This document shows, piece by piece, positions 1-8,528 of a stretch of 64,000 bases of DNA. Position 1 is the first letter of the stretch, and every line of letters starts with the position of its first letter. Position numbers and translations under genes: made by a program. The stretch comes from an uncultured Prevotella sp. (GTDB lineage Bacteria; Bacteroidota; Bacteroidia; Bacteroidales; Bacteroidaceae), in the NCBI GenBank assembly GCA_934256705.1, contig CAKQPF010000013.1, positions 1-64,000 on the forward strand, in the 5' to 3' direction. Under the pieces are notes generated by a model. That model saw only the letters and a list, made by a program, of their open reading frames with translations, had not been told where the DNA came from and did not search any database.

Positions 1-300
1 GATGGTAAAAAATCAGCCGAAACGCCTTAAATAGCGCGTTTCGCAAGTGCGCTCTATGCGCCTATACCTAAAAATATATTTGTTTATTATTATTTGTTGA
101 TATTCTATTGCTGATTGTCTGCTTGATAGATACTTGTGAAACTTCAGTCAATAGAGAAAAATAAACGAAAAGATACATAAAAACATTCTTCGTTGCTATT
201 CTCCCTTTTCGTTATCGGGCGAAAGCCAAATCATCGCAATTACATTGACATCTGTTCAATCATGTGCCACAATCGACAGCATGAAATAATCGGATTGTAA

Positions 301-366
301 GCAAAAAGGCTTGTTTTCCTTACAGTCTGCTTTATTGTTTTCTCCCACAAGACAAGCCCTTTTTGC
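301..366. terminator. Inverted repeat, possible terminator
   Basis: The arm at 301-314 (GCAAAAAGGCTTGT) pairs with 352-366 with one bulged base. The arm ends are A- and T-rich, so it could terminate a gene lying to the left of the window. The 37-base loop is long for a terminator, so the role is uncertain. Confidence 0.35.
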
Positions 367-440
367 GCTGGAGAATGGTAGTTGCACGATGAATGAACAC
401 CCTTTGTTTACCGTAAAAATGGTAATAACAGCTAATGATA

Positions 441-585
441 TAGAAAAAGCGAACAAAAAGCATGGCTTTTACATCATAAAAGTCACCTTCTGTCATTGCA
501 ATAGCTTAGCTTTCACGTTGTAATAGCTATGCTTTTACCTCCTAATATCATAGCTTTTACCCTCCAATATCTATGCTTTTGCAAA
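441..585 (+). repeat. 22-bp-unit repeat element, partial copy 1
   Basis: Four consecutive 22-bp units at 498-519, 520-541, 542-563 and 564-585 share the core GCTTTTAC preceded by AATA(G/T)C(T/A)(T/A)(T/A). The left boundary motif GAAAAAGCGAACAAAA at about 442 matches the left end of the other copies. The right boundary motif is absent, so this copy looks truncated. The other copies lie at 18203, 33784, 42926 and 60046. Confidence 0.75.
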
Positions 586-978
586 CCGAAAACTTAGAGA
601 AAATCCCATAACAGCATAATCATTTGACAGTCAATATGATGCAAAAATGCGTCAGAATCGCGTATTTCCGACCAAATCCCAGTCCATTTCCAAATTCTTC
701 ATTCTCGCTTGTCCGCTGAAATGCAAAGTGTAAGGAAAATGATGTGTTTTGCTTACAATCGCATATTTGTTCTTCTGCTGCCTGGTAATTTTGGAATACC
801 GACCTGTAAATGTCGAGCAAAGCATCAAGAACATCTACCAATGGCCTGTTTTTATTTATCTTTATCCATTGATATTTTATTATCATAAAACATCATTTCT
901 CTGATGCTTATAAATCAATTATTTGCAATCAAAGCATTTTTTCTTGTAGAAAATGTTGGCAAATTGAGTATTTTTTCC

Positions 979-986
979 TAATTTTG
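979..986 (+). promoter_or_regulatory. Bacteroidetes -7 box for exopolysaccharide operon
   Basis: TAATTTTG matches the Bacteroidetes -7 consensus TAnnTTTG. TTGG lies 19 bases upstream (956-959), the expected place for the -33 element. It implies a leader of roughly 150 bases before the gene at 1143. Confidence 0.6.
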
Positions 987-1142
987 CAATTATTATAGAC
1001 TATAGCAAGAAGAATAGAACGGTAGTATAGTAGGTATATTATTGAAATAGAGATGATTAGGCGGTGAATAATCCAGCCGCTGTCATGATGTCATTACATT
1101 ACTTTTATTGAAAATAAAAAATATAAGCATATAAATACTAAG

Positions 1143-1976
1143 ATGAGAAAACGATTTAATTCCTTTGCTATCATGGCGATACTAATGACAGTATTGCTGG
1201 CAGCATGCAGTACTCCAACTAACGTGAGTTACTTCCAGGACGTGGCAAACAACAGCACTCTGCAGTTACAGGCTGAGCGTTCTTTCCGCTTGAAACCACA
1301 AGACAAGCTCAACATCATTGTCAACAGTAAGGACCCTGCACTCCAGGCGCTCTTTACTCTCACCACTGTCGGCACTACAACTCCTATCGGTGCTTCCACC
1401 ACACCGCTCACTGTGGCTGGCCGTGGCTCCACTTATTCCTCTTCGCCTATTGCTTACACCGTGGCAGAAGACGGCACTATCGAGTTTCCTGTCATCGGAA
1501 AGGTGAAAGCAGCAGGCTTTACCCGTCAGGATGTGGCTGAGAGCATCAGGCGTACTCTCATAAAGGAAAGCCTCGTCAATGACCCTATCGTGACGGTAGA
1601 ATATGTCAATATGGGCGTTTCCGTACTTGGAGAAGTCAATCATCCTGGCAGAATCAATATCGTGAAGGACCATTACACCATCCTCGATGCTATCTCCGAA
1701 GCCGGCGACCTCACCATCAATGGTGTCCGTGACAATGTAATGGTGATACGTCAGGACGGAGACGAGCAGAGCATCTACACCGTAAATCTCTGTTCTGCGC
1801 AGAATATCGTGGAATCTCCTGCATACTATCTCCAGCAGGATGACATCGTCTATGTGAGTCCTAACAACAAGCGCAAGCGCGAATCCCTCGTCAGCGGCAA
1901 TACTGCATTGACCCCTTCTTTCTGGATTTCCGTGGCTTCGCTCCTTACTACTATAACTGCTATCATCATCAAGTAA
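1143..1976 (+). CDS. Polysaccharide export lipoprotein (Wza/BexD family)
   Basis: The 277-residue protein should be an outer-membrane lipoprotein that helps export a capsule or exopolysaccharide. The N-terminus has a basic start, a hydrophobic stretch and a lipobox ending LLAAC with Cys22. A polysaccharide-export (Poly_export) domain covers about residues 45-140, with the typical opening LKPQDKLNIIV. An SLBB-like domain follows at about 150-230 (VSVLGEVNHPGRI). A hydrophobic segment ends the protein at about 257-277, as in Bacteroidetes homologues. The next gene is a Wzc-type kinase, the usual partner. The ATG at 1143 fits the signal peptide and follows a long leader. Confidence 0.9.
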   Translation: MRKRFNSFAIMAILMTVLLAACSTPTNVSYFQDVANNSTLQLQAERSFRLKPQDKLNIIVNSKDPALQALFTLTTVGTTTPIGASTTPLTVAGRGSTYSSSPIAYTVAEDGTIEFPVIGKVKAAGFTRQDVAESIRRTLIKESLVNDPIVTVEYVNMGVSVLGEVNHPGRINIVKDHYTILDAISEAGDLTINGVRDNVMVIRQDGDEQSIYTVNLCSAQNIVESPAYYLQQDDIVYVSPNNKRKRESLVSGNTALTPSFWISVASLLTTITAIIIK

Positions 1977-2082
1977 CGTCTGGTAGCGTCAAATCGTAAC
2001 CTTCATGTGATTTCCCGGTGCGGAATTGTCTTTGCGCCGGCATGAAGTTTTTGAGCAAAAAACAAGTAATCAATTAGTAACA

Positions 2083-4557
2083 ATGCAAAATACTCTGAAC
2101 GAAACAGAACAGCCAATGCAGCCACAGACCGCGCAGCAGGGCAATGAGATGTCCGTAAAGGACCTCTTCTATCTCTGCCTGAGCAAGTGGAAGTGGTTCC
2201 TCCTGTCACTCGTGGTTTGCCTCTCCGTGGCAGTGGTTTATCTTCTCAGAACCCCTAAGTCATACACTCAGCAGACTTCTGTCCTCATCAAGGAGGATGC
2301 AAAGGGAAAGTCTATCAACAGCGATATGGCGCAGGTGTTCAGCGATATGGGTCTCTCTGCTCCGAGAACCAATGTGTATAACGAATTGCTCACATTGCAG
2401 TCCAATGACGTTGCCCTCAGTGTGGTCAAGCGTCTTGCCCTCAATGTGCACTATAATGCTGACGGCGCATTCCATCAGGATTGCCTTTACGGCACGACTC
2501 TTCCTGTAAAAGTCGATTTCCCGGCTGTACCTGACGAGACCACTCTCTCATTTGACATCGACCTCGGAAATAATGACAGCTTCACGCTTTCAAACTTCAA
2601 GAAGAACGGTGAAAAAGTAGAGGGAACTGTAAGCGGTACTCTCGGATACAAGATGCTCCACACTCCTGTGGGAAGAATGGTGGTGAAGTCAAACAAGGGC
2701 AAAGGCTCTGTCACCGAGCGTCGCACCATCCACGTCACACGCACTCCTGTCGAGGCTGCCAAGAAGAGTTTCGTTGCCCGTTTCAAGGCTAACGTAAGCG
2801 ACAAGAACGCCACCATCATCGACATGACTTACAGCGATGTGTCACAGCAGCGAGGCGTAGATGTGCTCAAGACTGTCATCGCTGTCTATAATGACAACTG
2901 GATTCAGGACCGTAACCTCATCTCTGTCAGCACATCAAGATTCATCAATGAGCGTCTTATCGTAATCGAGAAGGAACTCGGTAATGTGGATAGCAATATC
3001 TCTACATATAAGTCTGCCAACCGTATCACGGATATCGCACAGGCCAATGCCATGTATATGCAGCGTTCCACCGATGCTGACGTGCAGGTGCTGGAACTCA
3101 ACAACCAGGTATATATGGCGCAGTATATCCGCGATTACCTCATCAACAAGAAGAATAATTTCCAGTTGCTCCCGGCAAACACCGGTCTGAAGAGTGCCAA
3201 TATCAATTCCCAGATTTCGGAATACAACAATGTCATTCTCCAGCGCAACAACATTGTGGCTAACAGTTCCGAGAGAAACCCTATCGCAGTGGAGCTCGAT
3301 GACCGCCTCTCTTCTATGCGTGCAGCCATCATCACCTCTGTCAACAATGAGATTCTCGCCCTCAACAACAGCATCTCATCTCAGCGCAGCTTTTCCGGAG
3401 ACGCCACATCGAAGATTGCTTCCAGTCCTAACCAGGCCAAGCACCTTCTTTCTGTAGAGCGTCAGCAGAAGGTAAAGGAGAGCCTTTACCTCTTCCTGCT
3501 CCAGAAACGTGAGGAGAATGAGCTCAGTCAGGCGTTCACCGCATACAACACTCGCGTGATAAGTGCGCCTCATGGCAACAATGTGCCTACCGCACCTGTT
3601 AGCCGCAACATTCTCCTTATCGCCATTGTCCTCGGTCTCGGCATTCCTTTCGCCATCTTGTATCTCCGTGAGATGATGAACACCACAGTCAGAGGCAAGT
3701 CTGATCTCGTCGGCGTGGTTTCCATTCCTTACCTCGGAGAGATACCACAGTATTGGCGCAATGTTCCGGTAAGCAAGCTCAAGTTCTGGAAGAAGCAGCA
3801 TGAAGCCAAGCAAATCGTGGTGAAGAACGGCAACCGCGGACTCCTCAATGAGGCTTTCCGTATCGTGGCTACCAATCTCGAGTTCATGTCCGGCAGCGAT
3901 AAAGGCTCTACTGTCTATATGGTTACTTCCTATAATGCAGGTTCGGGCAAGTCTTTCGTTGCGGCAAACCTTTCCGCAATCACTTCCATCCGCAACAAGA
4001 AGGTAATCCTTATCGACGGTGACCTCCGCCATACCACTACTTCACAGCTCGTGCCGGATGCAGAACAGGGACTCTCTGACTATCTCTCAGGTTGTGTCTC
4101 TGATTATCATGGACTCATCCGCACTATCGACGCAGGCAATGGCGTCAGCGTTCTTCCTGTAGGAACAGTGCCTCCAAACCCTATAGAACTGCTATCTTCT
4201 CCTAAGTTCGGAATGCTCATAGAGTCACTTCGCAAGGAGTTTGATGTCATCATCATCGACTGCCCACCGGCCAACATGATGGCTGATGCGGCAATCATAG
4301 GCAAGTTTGTCGATAAGACAATCCTCGTGGTGCGTGCCGGTCTCTTCGAGAGAAAACTCCTCGGACAGCTTGAATCTGACTATAAGGAAGGCAAATTCAA
4401 GAATGCTTCACTCATTCTCAATGATACCTCCCGCTCTCACAGCAGCTATGGCTATGCTTATGGCTACGGCTATGGCAAGGGATATGGCTATGGTAAGGGC
4501 TACGGTTATGGCAAAGGCTATGGCTACGGCTATGGCGGTGCCAGTGATGAGGAATAA
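2083..4557 (+). CDS. Wzc-type chain-length regulator and tyrosine autokinase
   Basis: An 824-residue inner-membrane protein that controls exopolysaccharide polymerisation and export through autophosphorylation cycles. Order: Wzz-like N-terminal domain with a membrane helix at about 36-57, a long periplasmic coiled-coil/GNVR region, a second helix at about 509-530, then a cytoplasmic BY-kinase domain. Walker A is GSGKS at 620-624, Walker A' is LIDGD near 641-647, and Walker B ends at Asp726 (IIIDCPP). The C-terminus (about 787-824) is a Tyr-Gly-rich cluster, the autophosphorylation tail. An upstream in-frame TTG at 2026 is possible; I prefer the ATG at 2083 because the added residues look unlike the family. 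It lies 106 bp after the export gene. Confidence 0.92.
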   Translation: MQNTLNETEQPMQPQTAQQGNEMSVKDLFYLCLSKWKWFLLSLVVCLSVAVVYLLRTPKSYTQQTSVLIKEDAKGKSINSDMAQVFSDMGLSAPRTNVYNELLTLQSNDVALSVVKRLALNVHYNADGAFHQDCLYGTTLPVKVDFPAVPDETTLSFDIDLGNNDSFTLSNFKKNGEKVEGTVSGTLGYKMLHTPVGRMVVKSNKGKGSVTERRTIHVTRTPVEAAKKSFVARFKANVSDKNATIIDMTYSDVSQQRGVDVLKTVIAVYNDNWIQDRNLISVSTSRFINERLIVIEKELGNVDSNISTYKSANRITDIAQANAMYMQRSTDADVQVLELNNQVYMAQYIRDYLINKKNNFQLLPANTGLKSANINSQISEYNNVILQRNNIVANSSERNPIAVELDDRLSSMRAAIITSVNNEILALNNSISSQRSFSGDATSKIASSPNQAKHLLSVERQQKVKESLYLFLLQKREENELSQAFTAYNTRVISAPHGNNVPTAPVSRNILLIAIVLGLGIPFAILYLREMMNTTVRGKSDLVGVVSIPYLGEIPQYWRNVPVSKLKFWKKQHEAKQIVVKNGNRGLLNEAFRIVATNLEFMSGSDKGSTVYMVTSYNAGSGKSFVAANLSAITSIRNKKVILIDGDLRHTTTSQLVPDAEQGLSDYLSGCVSDYHGLIRTIDAGNGVSVLPVGTVPPNPIELLSSPKFGMLIESLRKEFDVIIIDCPPANMMADAAIIGKFVDKTILVVRAGLFERKLLGQLESDYKEGKFKNASLILNDTSRSHSSYGYAYGYGYGKGYGYGKGYGYGKGYGYGYGGASDEE

Positions 4558-4598
4558 TAATCGGGTCTTCCGCCCATTACTCAGAATATATTGAAGTG

Positions 4599-4673
4599 GG
4601 TTCTGTAAATGCAGGATGATGGTACGACCGCCTCTAAACAGAGGTGTTACTGACCGTCTGGATTTATAGAACC
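4599..4673 (+). other. Predicted structured RNA element before the dehydratase gene
   Basis: Arms starting at 4599 (GGTTCTGTAAATGCAG) and ending at 4673 are complementary apart from a few mismatches. They enclose an inner hairpin of CCTCT and AGAGG near 4631-4644. The region lies between the kinase and dehydratase genes. It matches no RNA family I can name. It could be a leader element or processed intercistronic structure. Confidence 0.4.
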
Positions 4674-4770
4674 TACCTTCAAGGTAATTAAATCTTTAAA
4701 CTATGAGCAAAATTACCCCCCCCTATACAGTCGAGAAGGCGAGCCTTCTGTAATCAAACGGTTAAAAATA

Positions 4771-6741
4771 ATGAGTGGATTTTATCTTTTTCAGAAATAT
4801 TTTTCCAAAAACGCCCTTCCTTATTGGATGATTCTTGTGGTGGACAGCGTGATAATACTGTTCTCCAGCATGTTTGCGGCGTATCTGTTGGTGGACAATA
4901 GTTTCCTTATAGCAAACTTCTTCAAGTTCTGTGTTCTTGCTCTGGCTTCGCTTCCGTTCCTGTGGGTGTTCATGAAAGTGTTCCACACCTACTCAGGAAT
5001 CCTGCGTTTCTCCAGTTTTTTTGACCTCTTTAGGGTCGTGATGGCTTGCCTTTGCGGCTCCGTCCTCTTCTGGTGTGTCTGCTATGTGCTGAAGGAATAC
5101 GACGTATGGGAGGATATGCTCTCGCTCAAGTTGACGGCTTGCTCCGTGGCGTTGTCATCATTCTTCATGTGCCTTTTCCGCATGGCAGTCGCCATGATGT
5201 ATGATTTCATCAAGGAAAAGAGCGATGCGCAGAACATTCTCATCTATGGAGTGAAGCAGGGAGGCATCGCCCTTGCCACGAGCGTGCGAAATGAGCATCC
5301 TGCACAGTATATCGTAAAGGGCTTCATTACTCCTGACAAGGACCTTAAGAATCTCTATCTCCTCGGTTCAAAAATATATTATGCTGACGAGAATATCAAG
5401 GATGTCATTGAGAAATATCACATCAGCAGCATTTTCGTTTCGCCTCTTTTTGTCAACGAATTCCGTAACAACGATGCTCTGGTGAAGACCATCCTCGATG
5501 CAGGAGTGCATATAATGATGATGCCGGAGGCAGAGGCTTGGGACGGAAAGTCAAGTCTCAGTCATAGACAACTGCATGAAGTGGATATCGAAGACCTCCT
5601 GCCGCGCGAGAAGATCGAGGTGGATCTGCAGGCAATAGGCTCCATGCTCAGAGGAAAACGAATCCTTATCACCGGTGCTGCCGGGTCTATCGGCTCGGAA
5701 ATGGCTCGTCAGGTGGCTACTTTTGCGCCTGCCGAACTGGTTCTTGTCGATCAAGCTGAGACACCAATGCACGATGTTCGCCTCTATATGCTGCGCAATT
5801 ATCCAGAAATGGTCGCACCTACCATCGTGGGATCTATATGCAACCAGACCCACATGGAGGAGATTTTCCGTAAGCATAGACCTGAATATGTGTTCCATGC
5901 TGCCGCTTACAAGCACGTGCCGATGATGGAAGACAATCCGGCTATGGCTGTCCAGAATAATATATATGGTACGCGCGTGATAGCCGACCTTGCCGTTAAG
6001 TATGGCACGAAGAAGTTTGTCATGATCTCTACAGACAAGGCTGTCAACCCGACTAACGTGATGGGATGCTCCAAGCGCATCTGTGAAATCTACTGTCAGG
6101 CGCTCAATAAGGCGATTGCTGATGGATCCTATAAGGGAAATGCGGCACAACCAACTACCGACAACCAACAACCGACAACCCAATTCATAACAACTCGCTT
6201 CGGTAATGTGTTAGGTTCCAACGGTTCGGTCATTCCTATCTTCAAGGAACAGATAAAGAAGGGCGGTCCGGTTACTGTGACTCATCCTGACATTATCCGA
6301 TTCTTCATGCTCATTCCGGAGGCTTGCCAGCTCGTTCTGGAGGCAGGTACGATGGGACATGGCGGTGAAATTTTCGTCTTTGATATGGGTAAACCGGTGC
6401 GCATTGCCGACCTTGCACAGCGCATGATAGACCTTTCTCATGCAAAGGACGTGAAGATAAAGTTCACAGGACTGCGCGATGGAGAGAAACTCTATGAGGA
6501 AGTGCTCTCTGAAGCCGAGTCAAACAGACCGACTCCACATCCGAAGATCATGGTGGCGAGAGTGCGTGAATATCCTTATGACCTCGCTTTGCAGAGGGAA
6601 AAGGAACTGTATGACCTTTCATTTACTTATGATGATATGGCTATCGTCAAGAAAATGAAGGAGATAGTGCCTGAATACAAGTCGCGCCATTCTAAATATG
6701 AGGCGCTCGACAAGGAGCAGGAATGCCATAATATCGCATGA
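4771..6741 (+). CDS. Membrane UDP-sugar 4,6-dehydratase (PglF/CapD/WbpM family)
   Basis: The 656-residue protein should make a UDP-4-keto-6-deoxy sugar for surface polysaccharide. Four hydrophobic segments occupy about residues 10-150, followed by a CoA-binding-like domain and a SDR catalytic domain. The nucleotide-binding motif is GAAGSIGSE from about residue 301. The active-site region is STDKAVNP (420-427) followed by MGCSK (431-435), the Met-x-x-x-Lys variant seen in this family in place of Tyr-x-x-x-Lys. Just after it, residues about 458-471 (AQPTTDNQQPTTQ) form a repetitive insert that homologues lack, before the conserved FITTRFGNVLGSNGS. Upstream are a C8 tract and a structured region. 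Confidence 0.9.
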   Translation: MSGFYLFQKYFSKNALPYWMILVVDSVIILFSSMFAAYLLVDNSFLIANFFKFCVLALASLPFLWVFMKVFHTYSGILRFSSFFDLFRVVMACLCGSVLFWCVCYVLKEYDVWEDMLSLKLTACSVALSSFFMCLFRMAVAMMYDFIKEKSDAQNILIYGVKQGGIALATSVRNEHPAQYIVKGFITPDKDLKNLYLLGSKIYYADENIKDVIEKYHISSIFVSPLFVNEFRNNDALVKTILDAGVHIMMMPEAEAWDGKSSLSHRQLHEVDIEDLLPREKIEVDLQAIGSMLRGKRILITGAAGSIGSEMARQVATFAPAELVLVDQAETPMHDVRLYMLRNYPEMVAPTIVGSICNQTHMEEIFRKHRPEYVFHAAAYKHVPMMEDNPAMAVQNNIYGTRVIADLAVKYGTKKFVMISTDKAVNPTNVMGCSKRICEIYCQALNKAIADGSYKGNAAQPTTDNQQPTTQFITTRFGNVLGSNGSVIPIFKEQIKKGGPVTVTHPDIIRFFMLIPEACQLVLEAGTMGHGGEIFVFDMGKPVRIADLAQRMIDLSHAKDVKIKFTGLRDGEKLYEEVLSEAESNRPTPHPKIMVARVREYPYDLALQREKELYDLSFTYDDMAIVKKMKEIVPEYKSRHSKYEALDKEQECHNIA

Positions 6742-6772
6742 TTCTGACTCTGCGATATATGGCTTTCCAGCC

Positions 6773-6816
6773 TGATAACTGCCTTCCCTTCTCCTTGTGG
6801 CAGGGAAGGCGTTATC
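6773..6816. terminator. Hairpin after the dehydratase gene
   Basis: GATAAC plus GCCTTCCC pairs with GGGAAGGC plus GTTATC, with one unpaired base, forming a strong stem 32 bases after the stop codon. There is no T tract, so it may stabilise the 3' end rather than terminate on its own. Confidence 0.5.
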
Positions 6817-6859
6817 CGGAATGCAACTATAAGTTTAACCTAAAAGATATGTTTCAACT

Positions 6860-8266
6860 ATGAAATTTGTAGGAACTCTGTTTCTCAGCGTCGCAATGAC
6901 GTGCTGTGTTCTGTCCTCCTGCGAGAAAGCTGATATGCTGGAGGACGGCGAAGGCGGCACGCAGACCAATACGTCTGGCGTGACAAGGAATGTAAAACTC
7001 GTGGCCAAGGCGATTGATAACGCTGATGTCGCTTATCCGCTCAGCATTTATGCCTTCGATACGGAAGGTAATTACGTCACTTCCACGGTCATAAGCAGCA
7101 AGGATGACTCATCTGCCATGCTGAAATTGAAGAAAGGCAGGTATCATCTCTCTGCCGTTTCGCTCCCTGATTCCTATGATGCCTTGACCTCGGTAAAGGA
7201 TTGGAATGCCACTTTCAGTATGCCCTCAAAAGGTTATGCCACAGAGCCGCTGATGACAGGTTCGGCTGACATCAATGTGACTTCTTCCGATCAGGTGGCT
7301 CATATCTCCCTCGGCTATCGCCAGGCGAGCATGTCGCTCACCATCAATGATGTGCCTTCATCAGTCACTGAGGTTAATGTGTCTTTGAGTTCTGCATATA
7401 CTGACATGAATCTTTCTGCAGATTTGAGTGGTAAAATGATGGTTACGGTGCCTTGCAAGAAGGGTTCTGTTTCCAATAACGGCGTTACTTGGACAACTGG
7501 AAAGTTTTATATCCTCCCTTCTGTCAATGCCCAGCCTTCCATTACCATCTCTCTCTCTGGCGGAACTGCAGGTGATGTGTCTTATTCACACACCTATAAT
7601 GCCAGTCTCCTTGCTGGAACTCCTTATAATTTCACGGCTACTTACAAAGGAAAAGCGGAAGGTGGTGCCGATCCTTCAGAAGGAGATGTGACCATCAACG
7701 CTGACATCTCTGCAGGAAAATGGGCGGATGAGGTAAAGGAATCCTTCAGTTTCGGTCCTGATGTCAACAAGACCGAGACTCCATCTAATCCTGAATCCAA
7801 TGTTATTACTGTCACTTCATTCCCTCAGTCTGGCGACATCTGGAACGGACATGTGGTTGGTTTCGTGGATGAGAAATCTGATACGGAACGTGAAGTCGTG
7901 CTTATCTCTGTAAAAGAGTGGGAAAAAATAAGCAGTGCTTTTAGCTCAAATGCAAGTCAAGCCAAGGATATTGCTGCTCAATATGAAGAGAATGGATTGT
8001 CCGGTTGGATTATTCCGACACGTAATGATGGAATGGCGCTGAATAGACTTTATTCGTATGACAATAACAGGGCATTGATAAATTCTGCTCTTGAGACTTG
8101 TGGCGGCACAGGATTGATACAGCAATATGGCACTTCCGCTGTCCGTTATCTATGTGAAGATGCTGAATACACTTACAGTTATAAGACTGCTACCATCACA
8201 AAAGCAGGAGAGAAATCCACATATTACCTCCGTCTCGTCAAGTATCTGACGTTTGTTAAGAAATGA
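6860..8266 (+). CDS. Fimbrillin-like surface lipoprotein
   Basis: A 468-residue predicted lipoprotein with a lipobox ending LSSC (Cys21). The body is rich in Ser and Thr, with short beta-strand-like segments (ARNVKLVAKAI-type opening, NFTATYKG, INADISAGKW) like the fimbrillin and Mfa2/FimB-type lipoproteins of Bacteroidales. The last third (WIIPTRNDGMALNRLY) resembles the C-terminal domains found on such proteins. It probably sits on the cell surface. It follows the exopolysaccharide genes in the same direction but beyond a hairpin, so it may be transcribed separately. Exact family is uncertain; a generic surface lipoprotein is the safe call. Confidence 0.65.
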   Translation: MKFVGTLFLSVAMTCCVLSSCEKADMLEDGEGGTQTNTSGVTRNVKLVAKAIDNADVAYPLSIYAFDTEGNYVTSTVISSKDDSSAMLKLKKGRYHLSAVSLPDSYDALTSVKDWNATFSMPSKGYATEPLMTGSADINVTSSDQVAHISLGYRQASMSLTINDVPSSVTEVNVSLSSAYTDMNLSADLSGKMMVTVPCKKGSVSNNGVTWTTGKFYILPSVNAQPSITISLSGGTAGDVSYSHTYNASLLAGTPYNFTATYKGKAEGGADPSEGDVTINADISAGKWADEVKESFSFGPDVNKTETPSNPESNVITVTSFPQSGDIWNGHVVGFVDEKSDTEREVVLISVKEWEKISSAFSSNASQAKDIAAQYEENGLSGWIIPTRNDGMALNRLYSYDNNRALINSALETCGGTGLIQQYGTSAVRYLCEDAEYTYSYKTATITKAGEKSTYYLRLVKYLTFVKK

Positions 8267-8354
8267 TAGTGCAGTTATTGAGGCATAATAGAGCAGTTAT
8301 TGAGGCATAATAGAGCAGTTATACAAGTATAATAGAGTAGCAATATAAGCGTAA
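8267..8354. repeat. Tandem array of four 22-bp units
   Basis: Units at 8267-8288, 8289-8310, 8311-8332 and 8333-8354 start at the base right after the stop codon. The first two differ at a single position. All begin TAG(T/A)G and end TAA. The array abuts a 27-bp perfect inverted repeat. Confidence 0.9.
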
Positions 8355-8355
8355 T

Positions 8356-8417
8356 GCCAACAATAAAAGGCAGACAAAAATACGAATCCATATTTTTGTC
8401 TGCCTTTTATTGTTGGC
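8356..8417. terminator. Perfect 27-bp inverted repeat, bidirectional terminator
   Basis: Arms 8356-8382 and 8391-8417 pair without a mismatch around an 8-base loop. It lies between the convergent lipoprotein (plus) and nucleotidase (minus) genes, so it should stop transcription from both sides. The stem is far longer than a terminator needs. Confidence 0.75.
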
Positions 8418-8484
8418 TTTTATCCGCTCTTTTTCTTCTCGATTACTATATTGTCTTTCTCTTAAGTCGTTGTTTATGCGCCTT

Positions 8485-8528
8485 GATATTGAAGCTTTTA
8501 CTTCCTGATGTCGAAGTTTTTACTTCCC
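8485..8528. repeat. Pair of 22-bp direct repeats
   Basis: 8485-8506 and 8507-8528 are two adjacent 22-bp copies with the shared core GAAG(C/T)TTTTACTTCC. The second runs into the last codons of the nucleotidase gene. The core resembles the units of the 220-bp repeat element. Confidence 0.7.

Larger units (their letters stand above)
1..1142. other. Gene-poor leading region
   Basis: I see no convincing gene here. Short open frames exist (for example a minus-strand frame at 620-886) but show no recognisable protein and overlap repeats. The stretch holds an imperfect inverted repeat at 301-366, a partial copy of the 22-bp-unit repeat element at about 441-585, and the promoter and long leader of the exopolysaccharide operon from 979 on. 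Confidence 0.6.

Noticed and set aside
620..886. An 88-codon minus-strand frame in the leading gene-poor region
   Set aside because: No promoter, signal or family resemblance, and low-complexity AT-rich coding; cannot be supported.
3376..4032. A 218-codon minus-strand frame within the Wzc gene
   Set aside because: Antisense to the kinase domain with all motifs intact on the plus strand; no promoter and no family resemblance.
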